Positions 14,895-23,379 of a stretch of DNA of 32,624 nt are shown piece by piece. Made by a program: the position numbers and the translations under genes. The stretch covers positions 1 to 32,624 of the forward strand of contig NZ_STGX01000028.1 in the NCBI RefSeq assembly GCF_004912155.1, written 5' to 3'. Position 1 is the first letter of the stretch, and each line of letters starts with the position of its first letter. The notes beneath the pieces were generated by a model, which saw only the letters and a program-made list of their open reading frames with translations, did no database searches and was not told where the DNA came from. Source of the DNA: Glycomyces paridis (GTDB lineage: Bacteria; Actinomycetota; Actinomycetes; Mycobacteriales; Micromonosporaceae).

Positions 14895-15595
14895 GCCAGG
14901 GCGTGGAACCGGGTCTTCGGGATGCCGAGTTCCTTGCGGGCGTAGGCGGCCAGGGTCCGGGTGGACTTCGCTTCGGCCGCGACCCACATGTACGGGTCGG
15001 TGGTGGACTCCAGGAGTTCGGGCAGGTCTTCGCGGACTTTCGCGACCAGGGCGTCGCCGTCGGGGCCGCGGGGGACGGGGCGGAGGTCGTGGCGGGCGGG
15101 GTCGGTGCGGAAGGGGAGGGCGTCGTCGTCGGTGGTCTCGAACCAGATGGTCGCCGGGGTCTCGGGGTGGGCGTCGAGGAGGGAGTTGACGGCCGGGAGG
15201 GAGGCGGCGTCGCCGACGATGAAGAGGCGGCCGGGTGCGGGGTCGAGGGGGGCGAAGCCGGTGCCGTAGACGGTGGCGGCGATGGTGTCGCCGGGCTCGG
15301 CGGTGCGGGCCCAGTCGCACGCGATCCCTTGGTGGAGGGCGAACTCGATGTCGAAGACGCCCTTGTCTGCGTCAGGGTCGACCAGGGTGTAGCCGCGCTG
15401 GTGGGGCTTGCCGCCGTCGTCGAACCACAGCCGGACCCACATCGTGGGGTGCACCGGGAGCTCGGCGAGGAGGCCGCCGTCGGTGAACGACAGGCGCCGG
15501 TAGTGGTCCGTCACCTGCTCGGCGCCGGTGACGGTGAACTTGAAGTCCTTGGCGCGCAGCAGCTTCAGTACCGCGCCTTCCCAGCCGTGTCCCAT
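14879..15595 (-). CDS. Siderophore-interacting protein (ferric-siderophore reductase)
   Basis: A 238-aa flavoprotein of the SIP/ViuB family, which uses NAD(P)H through FAD to reduce Fe(III) bound to siderophores and release Fe(II) in the cytoplasm. It has the FAD motif R67-G-Y-T70 (HQRGYTLVDPD), DIEFALHQGIACDWA, the nucleotide-side LFIVGDAASLPAVNSLL, and the family's C-terminal YMWVAAEAKSTRTLAAYARKELGIPKTRFHALAYWRS. The ATG at 15595 is chosen over one at 15616 because GAGGAAGG lies seven bases upstream. It is transcribed away from an iron box 36-54 bp upstream, so it should be induced when iron is scarce. Confidence 0.93.
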   Translation of the reverse strand: MGHGWEGAVLKLLRAKDFKFTVTGAEQVTDHYRRLSFTDGGLLAELPVHPTMWVRLWFDDGGKPHQRGYTLVDPDADKGVFDIEFALHQGIACDWARTAEPGDTIAATVYGTGFAPLDPAPGRLFIVGDAASLPAVNSLLDAHPETPATIWFETTDDDALPFRTDPARHDLRPVPRGPDGDALVAKVREDLPELLESTTDPYMWVAAEAKSTRTLAAYARKELGIPKTRFHALAYWRS

Positions 15596-15630
15596 GCGGG
15601 CCCTTCCTCGAAACATGAGCGATGAAAAGC

Positions 15631-15649
15631 TTAGGTTAGACTAACCTAA
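15631..15649. promoter_or_regulatory. Iron box (DtxR/IdeR operator), shared by two divergent genes
   Basis: TTAGGTTAGACTAACCTAA is a perfect 9-1-9 palindrome. It differs from the DtxR/IdeR consensus TTAGGTTAGGCTAACCTAA only at the central base. TAGACT on the + strand and TAGTCT on the - strand, both inside it, fit as -10 elements, so bound Fe-repressor would silence both directions. The rightward ATG lies only 2 bp beyond, implying a leaderless or nearly leaderless transcript. Confidence 0.95.
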
Positions 15650-15651
15650 TT

Positions 15652-18237
15652 ATGGACTTCATCTGCTACCGGGACGCCTGGGGCATCCCGCACCTGCGGG
15701 CCTCCGACGCGGACGCGCTGGCGTACGCCCAGGGCTGGAACGCCGCCACCGACCGGGCCTGGCAGCTGGAGAACCTCCGGCGCCGCGCGCACGGCACCGC
15801 CTCGGCCCTCATCGGCGAGCGCTGGCTCCACTGGGACCGTCTCGTCCGCCAGGCCCGCATCGAAAGCGCCGCCAAGGCGGCGTTCGCCGCGCTCGACCCG
15901 GCGACGGCCGAGTGGGTCGGCGCCTACGTGCGGGGCGTCAACGCCGCCATGCCGACCGGTGCCGAACGCGCCCCCGAACTCGACGCCCTCCCCGAACCGT
16001 GGGACCCGTGGACGCCGCTCGCCGTCTGGCACGCCGAGCACCTGCTCTTCGGCGGCGGTTTCGGCGCGAAGCTCTGGCGCCGCCGCGTCGCCGAGGCCTG
16101 CGGGGAAGAGGCCGTCGACCACTTCGCGATGGAAGGACCCGAGCCCGTCGGCTCCAACGGCTGGCTCCTCGACGGCGCCGTGACCGCTTCGGGGCGCCCG
16201 CTCCTCGCCGGGGACCCGCACCGCTTCCTCCAACTGCCCGGCTGCTACCAGCAGATCCACCTGGCCTGCGACGAGTTCGACGTGGTCGGCCTCGCCATGC
16301 CCGGAATCCCCGGGATCGCCCACTTCGGACACGCCGGGACCGTGGCGTGGGGCATCACCAACGCCATGGCCGACACCCAGGACGCCTACGAGGAACGCCT
16401 GCGCCGCAACGAGGACGGGACCATCGAGGCGTTCGGCACCGAAGGCTGGGAGCCCGCCGAGACCTGGACGGAGACCATCGAGGTCGCCGGGGGAGCGCCG
16501 GTCGTCGTCGAGGCCGTGGCGACCGCCCGCGGACCGGTCGTCGTGGAGGACGCGCGCGGGGCATTGAGCCTGCGCAGCCCGCTCCAGGCCGACCCCGACC
16601 TGGGCTTCGCGGCGCTGCCCCGCCTGCTCCGGGCCCGCACCGTGGCCGATGTGGACGCCGCCTTCGACGCCTGGGCTCTGCCCGTCAACGTCGTCATGGC
16701 CGCCGACACCGACGGCGGCCTACTGCACCGGACGGCGGGACGCGTCCCCGACCGCGACAAGGCGAACCTCCGTGTTCCGGTCCCCGCCTGGGAGACCCGG
16801 CATCGATGGGACGGCTGGAAGCCCATGCACCGCAGCGAGGTCGACCGCATCGCCGTCATGGCGAACGACCGCGGCCTCTCCGCGCCGCTCGGCGTCGAGT
16901 TCTGCCCGCCCCACCGCGCCGACCGCATCCGCGCGCTCCTCGACGCCCGCTCGGACTGGACCGCCGAGGACATGGCCGCGATCCACACGGACACCCTCGC
17001 GCTGACCGCGGGCGTGCTCCTGGATCTGCTACCTGGACTCGATCTCGGCCCGGAAGCCGCCGCACTGCGGGACGAGCTGCTGGCCTGGAACCGCCGCATG
17101 GACGCCGACAGCTTTGCGGCGCAGGGCTTCGCGACGTTCCGGTCCGCCATCGTGCGACACCTCGCCGCGCTGCCGCAGTTCGATCGGCTCCGGGAGGCGG
17201 CCGACGCGCCGCCGGTGTTCGCGCCCTCGCTCGCGCTCGCCCCCCGCATCGCGTTCGCCCTCCCACACGTCCTCGACTACGTCGCGGCCCCGGACAGGGA
17301 CCGCGCGATCCGCGACGCGCTCGAGGAGGCCGCGGGCGCCGAACGGCTCCCGTGGGGCGAGGCCCATCGGCTCGAACCCTGGCAGGACCTGCCCTTCGGC
17401 GAACCCTGGCCCGAATCCACCGGCGGGTATGCGGGCGACGCGGACTGCGTCCTGGCCGCCTCGGGCGCCCCCGGCGTCACCGAGCGGTTCTCGCGCGGGC
17501 CCGCAGCCCGCTGGGTCTGGGACCTCGCCGACCGCTCGCAGAGCCGCTGGATCGTCCCCTTCGGAGCGTCGGGCGTTCCCGGCCCCCACCACGGCGACCA
17601 GCACCCGCTGTGGCGCGGCGGCGAACTCGTCCCCGTCGTGACCGACTGGGACGCAATGGAAGAGGAGTACCGCATGAGCGACCGGACCGCCGTCTTCGAG
17701 CGGAAGGCGCCCGGCTTCGGCACGGTGACCATCGCGCCGCTGCGGCCCGCCGAGGACCTCGACCTCGTCTACGGCTGGGTCACCGAGGAGCGGGCCCGCT
17801 TCTGGGGCATGACGGGCCACTCGCGCGAACACGTGCTCGCGATCTACGAGTACCTCGACGCGCTGGAGACCCACCACGCCTTCCTCGTCTCCCGCGACGA
17901 CGAGCCGATCGCCCTGTTCCAGACCTACCGGCCCGAGGCCGACCCCGTCGGCGAGTGCTACGAGGTCGAGCCCGGCGACATCGGCGCGCACCTGCTGGTC
18001 GCCGCCGCACGCGACCGGGCCCGCCCCGGGTTCACCGGCGCGCTCATGGGCGTCCTCGCCGAGTACCTGTTCGAGGACCCCGCGAACCTGCGGATCGTGG
18101 TCGAACCGGACACGCGCAACGACCAGGCCCGGGCCCGGCTGCGCCGCACCGGGTTCACGCTCGGGTCCGAGATCGAGCTGCCCGACAAGACCGCGCGCCT
18201 CGCCTTCCTGCGCCGCGAGGACGCCGCCTGCCTCTGA
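15652..18237 (+). CDS. Penicillin-acylase / siderophore N-acyltransferase fusion
   Basis: An 861-aa two-domain protein. Residues 1-~665 are a penicillin-acylase-family Ntn hydrolase: RDAWGIPHLRASDADALAYAQGWNAATDRAWQLENLRRRAHG at the start, and the autoprocessing site EPVGSNGW with nucleophile Ser168, followed by SGRPLLAGDPHRFLQLPG. There is no signal peptide, so it should act in the cytoplasm, unlike most acylases. Residues ~675-861 are a complete GNAT domain of the AlcB/IucB/DesC/MbtK type (FWGMTGHSREHV, GDIGAHLLVAA with His780, RIVVEPDTRNDQA, ELPDKTARLAFLRRE), the family that acylates N-hydroxy-lysine or similar amines in hydroxamate siderophores. The iron box at its start confirms an iron role. 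An internal AGAGGAG nine bases before ATG 17674 (Met675) could also give a free 187-aa acyltransferase. Inference: it edits or makes acyl-amide bonds of a siderophore or precursor. Confidence 0.9.
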   Translation: MDFICYRDAWGIPHLRASDADALAYAQGWNAATDRAWQLENLRRRAHGTASALIGERWLHWDRLVRQARIESAAKAAFAALDPATAEWVGAYVRGVNAAMPTGAERAPELDALPEPWDPWTPLAVWHAEHLLFGGGFGAKLWRRRVAEACGEEAVDHFAMEGPEPVGSNGWLLDGAVTASGRPLLAGDPHRFLQLPGCYQQIHLACDEFDVVGLAMPGIPGIAHFGHAGTVAWGITNAMADTQDAYEERLRRNEDGTIEAFGTEGWEPAETWTETIEVAGGAPVVVEAVATARGPVVVEDARGALSLRSPLQADPDLGFAALPRLLRARTVADVDAAFDAWALPVNVVMAADTDGGLLHRTAGRVPDRDKANLRVPVPAWETRHRWDGWKPMHRSEVDRIAVMANDRGLSAPLGVEFCPPHRADRIRALLDARSDWTAEDMAAIHTDTLALTAGVLLDLLPGLDLGPEAAALRDELLAWNRRMDADSFAAQGFATFRSAIVRHLAALPQFDRLREAADAPPVFAPSLALAPRIAFALPHVLDYVAAPDRDRAIRDALEEAAGAERLPWGEAHRLEPWQDLPFGEPWPESTGGYAGDADCVLAASGAPGVTERFSRGPAARWVWDLADRSQSRWIVPFGASGVPGPHHGDQHPLWRGGELVPVVTDWDAMEEEYRMSDRTAVFERKAPGFGTVTIAPLRPAEDLDLVYGWVTEERARFWGMTGHSREHVLAIYEYLDALETHHAFLVSRDDEPIALFQTYRPEADPVGECYEVEPGDIGAHLLVAAARDRARPGFTGALMGVLAEYLFEDPANLRIVVEPDTRNDQARARLRRTGFTLGSEIELPDKTARLAFLRREDAACL

Positions 18238-18277
18238 GGCCCGCCCGGCCCTGGAACGGGCTCCTCTCCGGACGTAA

Positions 18278-18307
18278 AGCGGCCCCCGGCAGTTGCCGGG
18301 GGCCGCT
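18278..18307. terminator. Terminator of the acylase-acyltransferase gene
   Basis: A perfect 13-bp GC hairpin (18278-18290 with 18295-18307, loop AGTT) about 40 nt after the stop. It also lies downstream of the leftward gene remnant at 18332-18505. Confidence 0.8.
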
Positions 18308-18331
18308 CCTGGTGTTCAGCGGCGGTGCAGC

Positions 18332-18505
18332 TCAGGTCCCAATCTCGGGCTGCGGGCCGCTGAACTCCCTCACCAGGCCGGGGACCGCCCGGGCCGGGGC
18401 GAGGCGGTGGCGGTGGAAGTACGGGTCGAAGGCGCCGCCTCCGGGAGGGAGCGGCCCAGGAGTCGGTGAAGTCCGGGTCAGTCTAAGCAGCCCGCCGGAT
18501 TGCGG
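18332..18505 (-). pseudogene. C-terminal remnant of a lost gene
   Basis: On the minus strand a 57-codon open frame ends ...RAVPGLVREFSGPQPEIGT-stop (stop at 18334-18332). In its last ~37 codons nearly every third base is G or C, a strong coding signature. It has no usable ATG, GTG or TTG near its beginning and is stopped upstream by TGA at 18508-18506. It therefore looks like the tail of a truncated gene, with the 18278-18307 hairpin as its old terminator. I do not recognise the family. Confidence 0.45.
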
Positions 18506-18546
18506 TCAATGGTTTGCGGTAACCCTGACTTAATTTCTTTCATGAC

Positions 18547-18576
18547 TTGACATAACTAGTCCACCAGCCCTAACCT
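18547..18576 (+). promoter_or_regulatory. Promoter of the sugar ABC operon
   Basis: A perfect -35 TTGACA (18547-18552), an 18-bp spacer and TAACCT (18571-18576) precede the GTG of the binding protein by about 60 bp. The surrounding CATGACTTGACATAACTAG is AT-rich for this genome and partly palindromic, and may hold an operator. Confidence 0.6.
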
Positions 18577-18634
18577 GACCCGAATCATCGAGTCCGATCG
18601 ATACCACGGACCGCCCCTCGAAGGGACCGCAAGC

Positions 18635-19972
18635 GTGACCACAGAACAACCCCCCACCCCCCGCGCCGACCTCAGCCGCCGCGGACTCATGAAGGCCGCC
18701 GGCCTCGGCCTCGCCGCCGCGCCCGCGCTGGCCGCCTGCGGCCGCGGCTTCGGCGGCGGAGGCGACGACGACTCGGGCGACGGCGTCACCCTCAACATGG
18801 TCTGGTGGGGCGACGCCACCCGGGCCGAGAAGACCCAGGCGGCGCTCGACATCTTCCTGGAGCAGAACGAGGGCGTGAAGATCGAGATCGAGTACCAGGA
18901 CTCGGGCCCCTACCAGGACAAGCTCGCCACGCGCTTCGCCGCGGGCGACGCCCCCGACCTCATGGCGATGCGCATGGACAGCCTGCGCGAGTACGCCGAC
19001 CGCGACGCGCTCCTCGACCTCAACGAGTACGGCGACAGCATCGACCTCAGTGGACTCTCCGACAGCGCGGCGACGCTCGCCGCGGTGGGCGACAGCGTCT
19101 TCGGCGTCCCGGCCGGGCTCAACGCCATCGGCTTCATCATCCGCAAGGACCTCGCCGAGCAGTACGGCGCCGCGATCCCCGACGGCGACACCTGGAGCTG
19201 GGACGACCTCGCGGCCTTCGCGCAGACCGTCTCCGACGCCAGCGGCGGCGAGGTCTACGGCACCGGCTTCGACGCCCAGACCCTCGCCAACATCGTCGTC
19301 TACTGCCGCCAGCAGGGCGAGGACTTCTTCACGGAGGCAGGGGAACTCGGCATCTCGGCGGCCACGACCCAGTCCTGGTTCGAGCTCATCGACGGGATGC
19401 GCCAGTCCGGCGCCTACCCGCCCGCCGGGTTCTTCGAGGAGATCGGCGGCGGCCCCGACCAGTCCTACATCGCCCAGGGCAAGCTCGCCTCGCAGATCAT
19501 CCCCACCAACAACTTCCTCGGGTACAACGCCGCGTGCGGCGGGAACCTCGCGCTGCTGCGCATCCCCGGCGAGTCCCAGGCGGTGCGCCGCGGCCAGTCC
19601 GTCGACTGCCCGCACCTGTGGTCGGTCGCCGCGGCCTCGAAGCACCCCGAGGAGGCGATCAAGCTGCTCGACTTCCTCACCACCGACCCCGAGGCCTCGC
19701 TCGCGACGGGCACCACCCGCGGCGTCCCGGCGAACTCGTCGGTGGCCGAGGAGATCAAGGACTCGCTCGAACCGGACGACCAGCTCGCCACCGAGTACCT
19801 CCAGGGCCTCCAGGAGGAGGAGCTGCCGCGCTCCTACACGTACCCGCCCGGCGGCAGCGCCATCGCCGACATCCTCGACGTCATCGCCGTCGAGGTCGAG
19901 TTCGGGAGGCAGACCCCCGCCGACGGCGCCGCGCAGTTCGTCGAGGAGTCGAAGCAGGCGATCGCGGGGTGA
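18635..19972 (+). CDS. Sugar ABC transporter substrate-binding lipoprotein
   Basis: A 445-aa extracellular binding protein (SBP family 1, MalE-like). The Tat-type signal S14-R-R-G-L-M-K20 is followed by a hydrophobic stretch and a lipobox LAAC with Cys35, so it is exported folded and lipid-anchored outside the membrane. The mature part opens LNMVWWGDATRAEKTQAALDIFLEQ and carries FAAGDAPDLMAM and the typical HPEEAIKLLDFLTTDPEA near the C-terminus. It delivers a sugar or oligosaccharide to the two permeases that follow. GTG start; the stop overlaps the next start by GTGA. No ATPase gene is nearby, so it probably uses a shared MsiK-type ATPase as in many actinobacteria. Confidence 0.93.
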   Translation: MTTEQPPTPRADLSRRGLMKAAGLGLAAAPALAACGRGFGGGGDDDSGDGVTLNMVWWGDATRAEKTQAALDIFLEQNEGVKIEIEYQDSGPYQDKLATRFAAGDAPDLMAMRMDSLREYADRDALLDLNEYGDSIDLSGLSDSAATLAAVGDSVFGVPAGLNAIGFIIRKDLAEQYGAAIPDGDTWSWDDLAAFAQTVSDASGGEVYGTGFDAQTLANIVVYCRQQGEDFFTEAGELGISAATTQSWFELIDGMRQSGAYPPAGFFEEIGGGPDQSYIAQGKLASQIIPTNNFLGYNAACGGNLALLRIPGESQAVRRGQSVDCPHLWSVAAASKHPEEAIKLLDFLTTDPEASLATGTTRGVPANSSVAEEIKDSLEPDDQLATEYLQGLQEEELPRSYTYPPGGSAIADILDVIAVEVEFGRQTPADGAAQFVEESKQAIAG

Positions 19973-20925
19973 CCACCTCCACCGAAGCCGCCGTCATGCC
20001 GGAGGCGGCCGCTCGGCCGGCGCGGTCCCCTCGGGGGCCGCGCCGGCCGCACGGGCGGGCGCACAAGGACCGGGCCGGGTACCTGTTCCTGCTGCCGTGG
20101 TTCATCGGGATGCTCTTCACGGTCGTCCCGTTCTTCGCGTCGCTGTACCTCGCGTTCACCGACTACGACCTGCTGAGCTCGCCGGAGTGGATCGGGCTCC
20201 AGAACTTCGCGGACATGTTCGACGACCCGGTGCTGCTCAAGTCGCTCAAGGTCACGTTCATCTACACGTTCGTGTCGGTGCCGCTGTCGCTGGCGGCGGC
20301 GCTGGGGGTCGCGATGATCCTCAACCGCGGCATCAAGGCGCTCCCGGTGTACCGGGCGGTGTTCTACCTGCCCTCGCTACTCGGCGCGAGCGTGGCCGTG
20401 GTCCTGCTGTGGCGCTACGTGTTCGGGCTCGACGGGATCGTGAACGCGTTCCTCGGCTGGTTCGGCATGGACGCCATCGCGTGGACCTCCGACCCCGACT
20501 TCGCGCTGACGACGCTGATCATCCTGCACATCTGGACGTTCGGCTCGCCGATGGTGATCTTCCTGGCCGGGCTGCGGCAGATCCCGGTCATGTACTACGA
20601 GGCCGCCGCCGTCGACGGCGCCTCGAAGTGGCGCCGGTTCCGCTCGATCACGCTGCCGCTGCTGAGCCCCATCATCTTCTTCAACCTGATCCAGTCGATC
20701 ATCGCCTCGTTCCAGACGTTCACGCAGGGCTTCGTCATGAACAACGGCGGCGGCGGGCCGGCTAACTCCACATTGTTCTACAACCTGTACCTCTACCAGC
20801 AGGGCTTCAACCAGTTCAACATGGGCTACGCCTCGGCGATGGCCTGGACGCTCCTGGTCATCATCGCCGCCTTCACCGCCCTCACCTTCTTCACCGCGAA
20901 GTACTGGGTCAACTACGACAACTGA
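19969..20925 (+). CDS. Sugar ABC transporter permease (MalF-like)
   Basis: A 318-aa inner-membrane permease with six predicted helices after a Pro/Arg-rich ~33-residue N-terminus. LPWFIGMLFTVVPFFASLYLAFTDYDLL is the usual first helix. YYEAAAVDGASKWRRFRSITLPLLSP is the EAA loop that contacts the ATPase. GTG start overlaps the binding-protein stop by four bases, the frame for translational coupling. It forms a heterodimer with the next gene product. Confidence 0.93.
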   Translation: MTTSTEAAVMPEAAARPARSPRGPRRPHGRAHKDRAGYLFLLPWFIGMLFTVVPFFASLYLAFTDYDLLSSPEWIGLQNFADMFDDPVLLKSLKVTFIYTFVSVPLSLAAALGVAMILNRGIKALPVYRAVFYLPSLLGASVAVVLLWRYVFGLDGIVNAFLGWFGMDAIAWTSDPDFALTTLIILHIWTFGSPMVIFLAGLRQIPVMYYEAAAVDGASKWRRFRSITLPLLSPIIFFNLIQSIIASFQTFTQGFVMNNGGGGPANSTLFYNLYLYQQGFNQFNMGYASAMAWTLLVIIAAFTALTFFTAKYWVNYDN

Positions 20926-20935
20926 GGTCCCTCCC

Positions 20936-21835
20936 ATGTCAACGACCGCGCAATCGCCCCGGGTCAAGGACCGCTCCGACGACGACAGCCTCGTCGAGCG
21001 CTTCGGCAGCACCCGCCGCGGCCGGTTCACCCGGCACGTGGCCCTGTGCCTCATCGGCCTGTTCATGATGTACCCGCTGCTGTGGCTGCTCTCCAGCTCC
21101 GTCAAGCCGAACGGCCTGATCTTCTCGGACCTGGCGCTGTGGCCCGCGGAGTGGAACCCCTCGAACTACACCGACGGCTGGACGGCCCTGGAGTACGACT
21201 TCGGGGTCTACTTCTCCAACTCGATCATCATCGTGGTCCTGAGCATCCTGGGGAACCTGTTCTCGTGCTCCCTGGCGGCGTACGGGTTCGCCCGGCTCAA
21301 GTTCACCGGCCGCAAGCTGTTCTTCGCGCTCATGCTCGGGACGATGATGCTCCCGGGCCACGTCCTGCTCATCCCGCAGTACATCCTGTTCGCCAAGCTC
21401 GGCTGGCTCAACACCTACTACCCGCTGCTGGTGCCGAACTTCCTGGCCACCAACGCCTTCTACATCTTCCTTATGGTGCAGTTCATGCGCTCGCTGCCGC
21501 CGGAGCTCGACGACGCGGCCCGCATCGACGGGTGCGGCCCGTTCCGCACCTTCTGGAGCGTCATCCTCCCGCTGTGCCGCCCCGCGTTCGCGACCACCGC
21601 GATCTTCACGTTCATCTCGGTGTGGAACGAGTTCTTCGGGCCGCTGCTCTACCTCACCGACCCCGAGCTGTACACGGTGCCGCTGGCGCTGCGCCAGTTC
21701 ATCGACTCCGAGGGCCAGTCCCAGTGGGGCCCGATGTTCGCCATGTCGGTCCTGTCGCTCGCGCCGATCATCGGCTTCTTCATCGCCGGACAGAAGTACC
21801 TGGTCAAGGGCATCGCCACGACCGGCCTCAAATAG
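20936..21835 (+). CDS. Sugar ABC transporter permease (MalG-like)
   Basis: A 299-aa inner-membrane permease with six predicted helices. It has LFMMYPLLWLLSSSVKPNGLIF at the first helix, then the diagnostic ANSIIIVVLSILGN-type loop (SNSIIIVVLSILGNLF) and the EAA loop LPPELDDAARIDGCGPFRTFWSVILPLCRPA. It starts 10 bp after its partner permease with GAGGT upstream. With the SBP and MalF-like subunit it makes the CUT1 uptake system of this locus. Confidence 0.94.
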   Translation: MSTTAQSPRVKDRSDDDSLVERFGSTRRGRFTRHVALCLIGLFMMYPLLWLLSSSVKPNGLIFSDLALWPAEWNPSNYTDGWTALEYDFGVYFSNSIIIVVLSILGNLFSCSLAAYGFARLKFTGRKLFFALMLGTMMLPGHVLLIPQYILFAKLGWLNTYYPLLVPNFLATNAFYIFLMVQFMRSLPPELDDAARIDGCGPFRTFWSVILPLCRPAFATTAIFTFISVWNEFFGPLLYLTDPELYTVPLALRQFIDSEGQSQWGPMFAMSVLSLAPIIGFFIAGQKYLVKGIATTGLK

Positions 21836-21864
21836 GCCGGCCGCACGACACGAACGGGAGACCA

Positions 21865-23379
21865 TTGCAGCACTTCAGCTCCGACAACGGCGACGGCACC
21901 TACCGCAACCCGGTCCTGCACGCCGACTGGTCCGACCCCGACGCGATCCGCGTCGGCGCCGACCACTACATGACCGCCTCCAGCTTCCACCGCGTGCCGG
22001 GACTGCCGATCCTCCACAGCCGCGACCTGGTGAACTGGACGATCATCGGCCACGCCCTCGCCCGGCTCGAACCGGAGGCGGACTTCCGCACCCCCCAGCG
22101 CGGCGGCGGCGTGTGGGCCCCGGCCCTGCGCCACCACGCGGGCCGGTTCTGGATCGTCTACCCCGACCCCGACCGGGGCCTGTTCGTCACCAGCGCCGAG
22201 GACCCCGGCCCGGACGGCGGCCGCGAACTCGTGTGGACGCGCCCGCACCTCCTCAAGGGCGGCAAGGGCCTCATCGACCCGTGTCCACTATGGGATGACG
22301 ACGGCACCGCCTACCTCGTGCACGGCTGGGCCAAGAGCCGGGCGGGGATCAACAACCGCCTCACCGTGCACCGCATGAACGCGGACGCGACCGCGCTCCT
22401 CGACGGGGGCACCGTGGCGATCGACGGCGACGTGCTGCCCGGCTACCGCACCCTCGAAGGCCCCAAGTTCTACAAGCGCGACGGCTGGTACTGGATCTTC
22501 GCTCCCGCCGGCGGCGTCGCCGACGGCTGGCAGTCGGCGTTCCGCTCCCGCAGCCCCTTCGGCCCCTACGAGGGCCGGATCGTGCTCGCCCAGGGCGGCA
22601 CCGACGTCAACGGCCCCCACCAGGGCGCCTGGACGACCACAGAGGACGGTGCCGACTGGTTCCTGCACTTCCAGGACAAGGGCCCCTACGGGAGGGTCGT
22701 GCACCTCCAGCCGATGCGCTGGGACGAGGACGGCTGGCCCGAGATCGGCGACAAGGGCACCCCTGTCGCCATGCACGCCAAGCCCTCCGGCGACGGGCCG
22801 GTCTGCGCGCCCGACACCGCCGACGACTTCGCCACCGGCATCGGCCCGCAGTGGTCCTGGCAGGCCAACCCCGAGCCCGAATGGGCCGACGTCGACGCCG
22901 GTCTGCGGCTCGCCTGCGTCCCCGGCGACGGCGACCTGCGCCACGCGCCCAACCTCCTCGGCCAGCGGCTCCCCGCCGAGCGCTTCGCGGCCTACACCGA
23001 GCTGCGGCTCGAGGGCGGGCCCGGCGCCCGCGCGGGCCTGGCGGTCGTGGGCGACACCTTTGCCTGGATCGGCTTGGAGCGCAACGAGGACGGCGCCGAC
23101 CTCGTGCTCCGCGTCTTCGACGGCGACAAGGAGGCCGAACTCGCGCGCGAGCCGGCGGGCGACGCCGCGCACCTCGGCGTGGACGTCGACGCGGGCGGGG
23201 CCTGCCGGTTCCTGACCGGCGCGACGCCCCGGCGGGTCGGGCCGGTCTTCACGGCGACCGAGGGCCGCTGGGTCGGCGCGACCCTGGGCCTCTTCGCGTC
23301 CACATCGGATTCGCAGGGGTCCGCGCTGTTCGGGGCCGTGCGCGTGGCCGAGGGGCGATCGGGCGACTATGAGTGCTGA
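21865..23379 (+). CDS. Cytoplasmic GH43 glycoside hydrolase
   Basis: A 504-aa enzyme. Residues ~10-305 are the five-bladed beta-propeller of family GH43: YRNPVLHADWSDPDAIRVGADHY with the general base Asp24, GLIDPCPLWDDDGTAYLVHGWA with Asp138, and LEGPKFYKRDGWYWIFAP with the proton donor Glu199. Residues ~315-500 are a beta-sandwich C-terminal domain (concanavalin-like, as in beta-xylosidases). There is no signal peptide, so it cleaves oligosaccharides brought in by the adjoining ABC transporter. GH43 members usually remove xylose or arabinose; the exact substrate is not clear. The frame begins at TTG, with GGGAG just upstream, four bases away; no ATG or GTG fits before the conserved domain. 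Its end overlaps the next gene. Confidence 0.9.
   Translation: MQHFSSDNGDGTYRNPVLHADWSDPDAIRVGADHYMTASSFHRVPGLPILHSRDLVNWTIIGHALARLEPEADFRTPQRGGGVWAPALRHHAGRFWIVYPDPDRGLFVTSAEDPGPDGGRELVWTRPHLLKGGKGLIDPCPLWDDDGTAYLVHGWAKSRAGINNRLTVHRMNADATALLDGGTVAIDGDVLPGYRTLEGPKFYKRDGWYWIFAPAGGVADGWQSAFRSRSPFGPYEGRIVLAQGGTDVNGPHQGAWTTTEDGADWFLHFQDKGPYGRVVHLQPMRWDEDGWPEIGDKGTPVAMHAKPSGDGPVCAPDTADDFATGIGPQWSWQANPEPEWADVDAGLRLACVPGDGDLRHAPNLLGQRLPAERFAAYTELRLEGGPGARAGLAVVGDTFAWIGLERNEDGADLVLRVFDGDKEAELAREPAGDAAHLGVDVDAGGACRFLTGATPRRVGPVFTATEGRWVGATLGLFASTSDSQGSALFGAVRVAEGRSGDYEC

Noticed and set aside
14117-15625. 502-aa plus-strand Gly/Val-rich frame opposite the siderophore-interacting gene
   Set aside because: Low-complexity shadow; the minus-strand frame has the FAD and NAD(P) motifs.
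15652-18237. Beta-lactam resistance acylase
   Set aside because: No signal peptide, an iron box at the promoter, and a fused siderophore-type acyltransferase point to iron metabolism.
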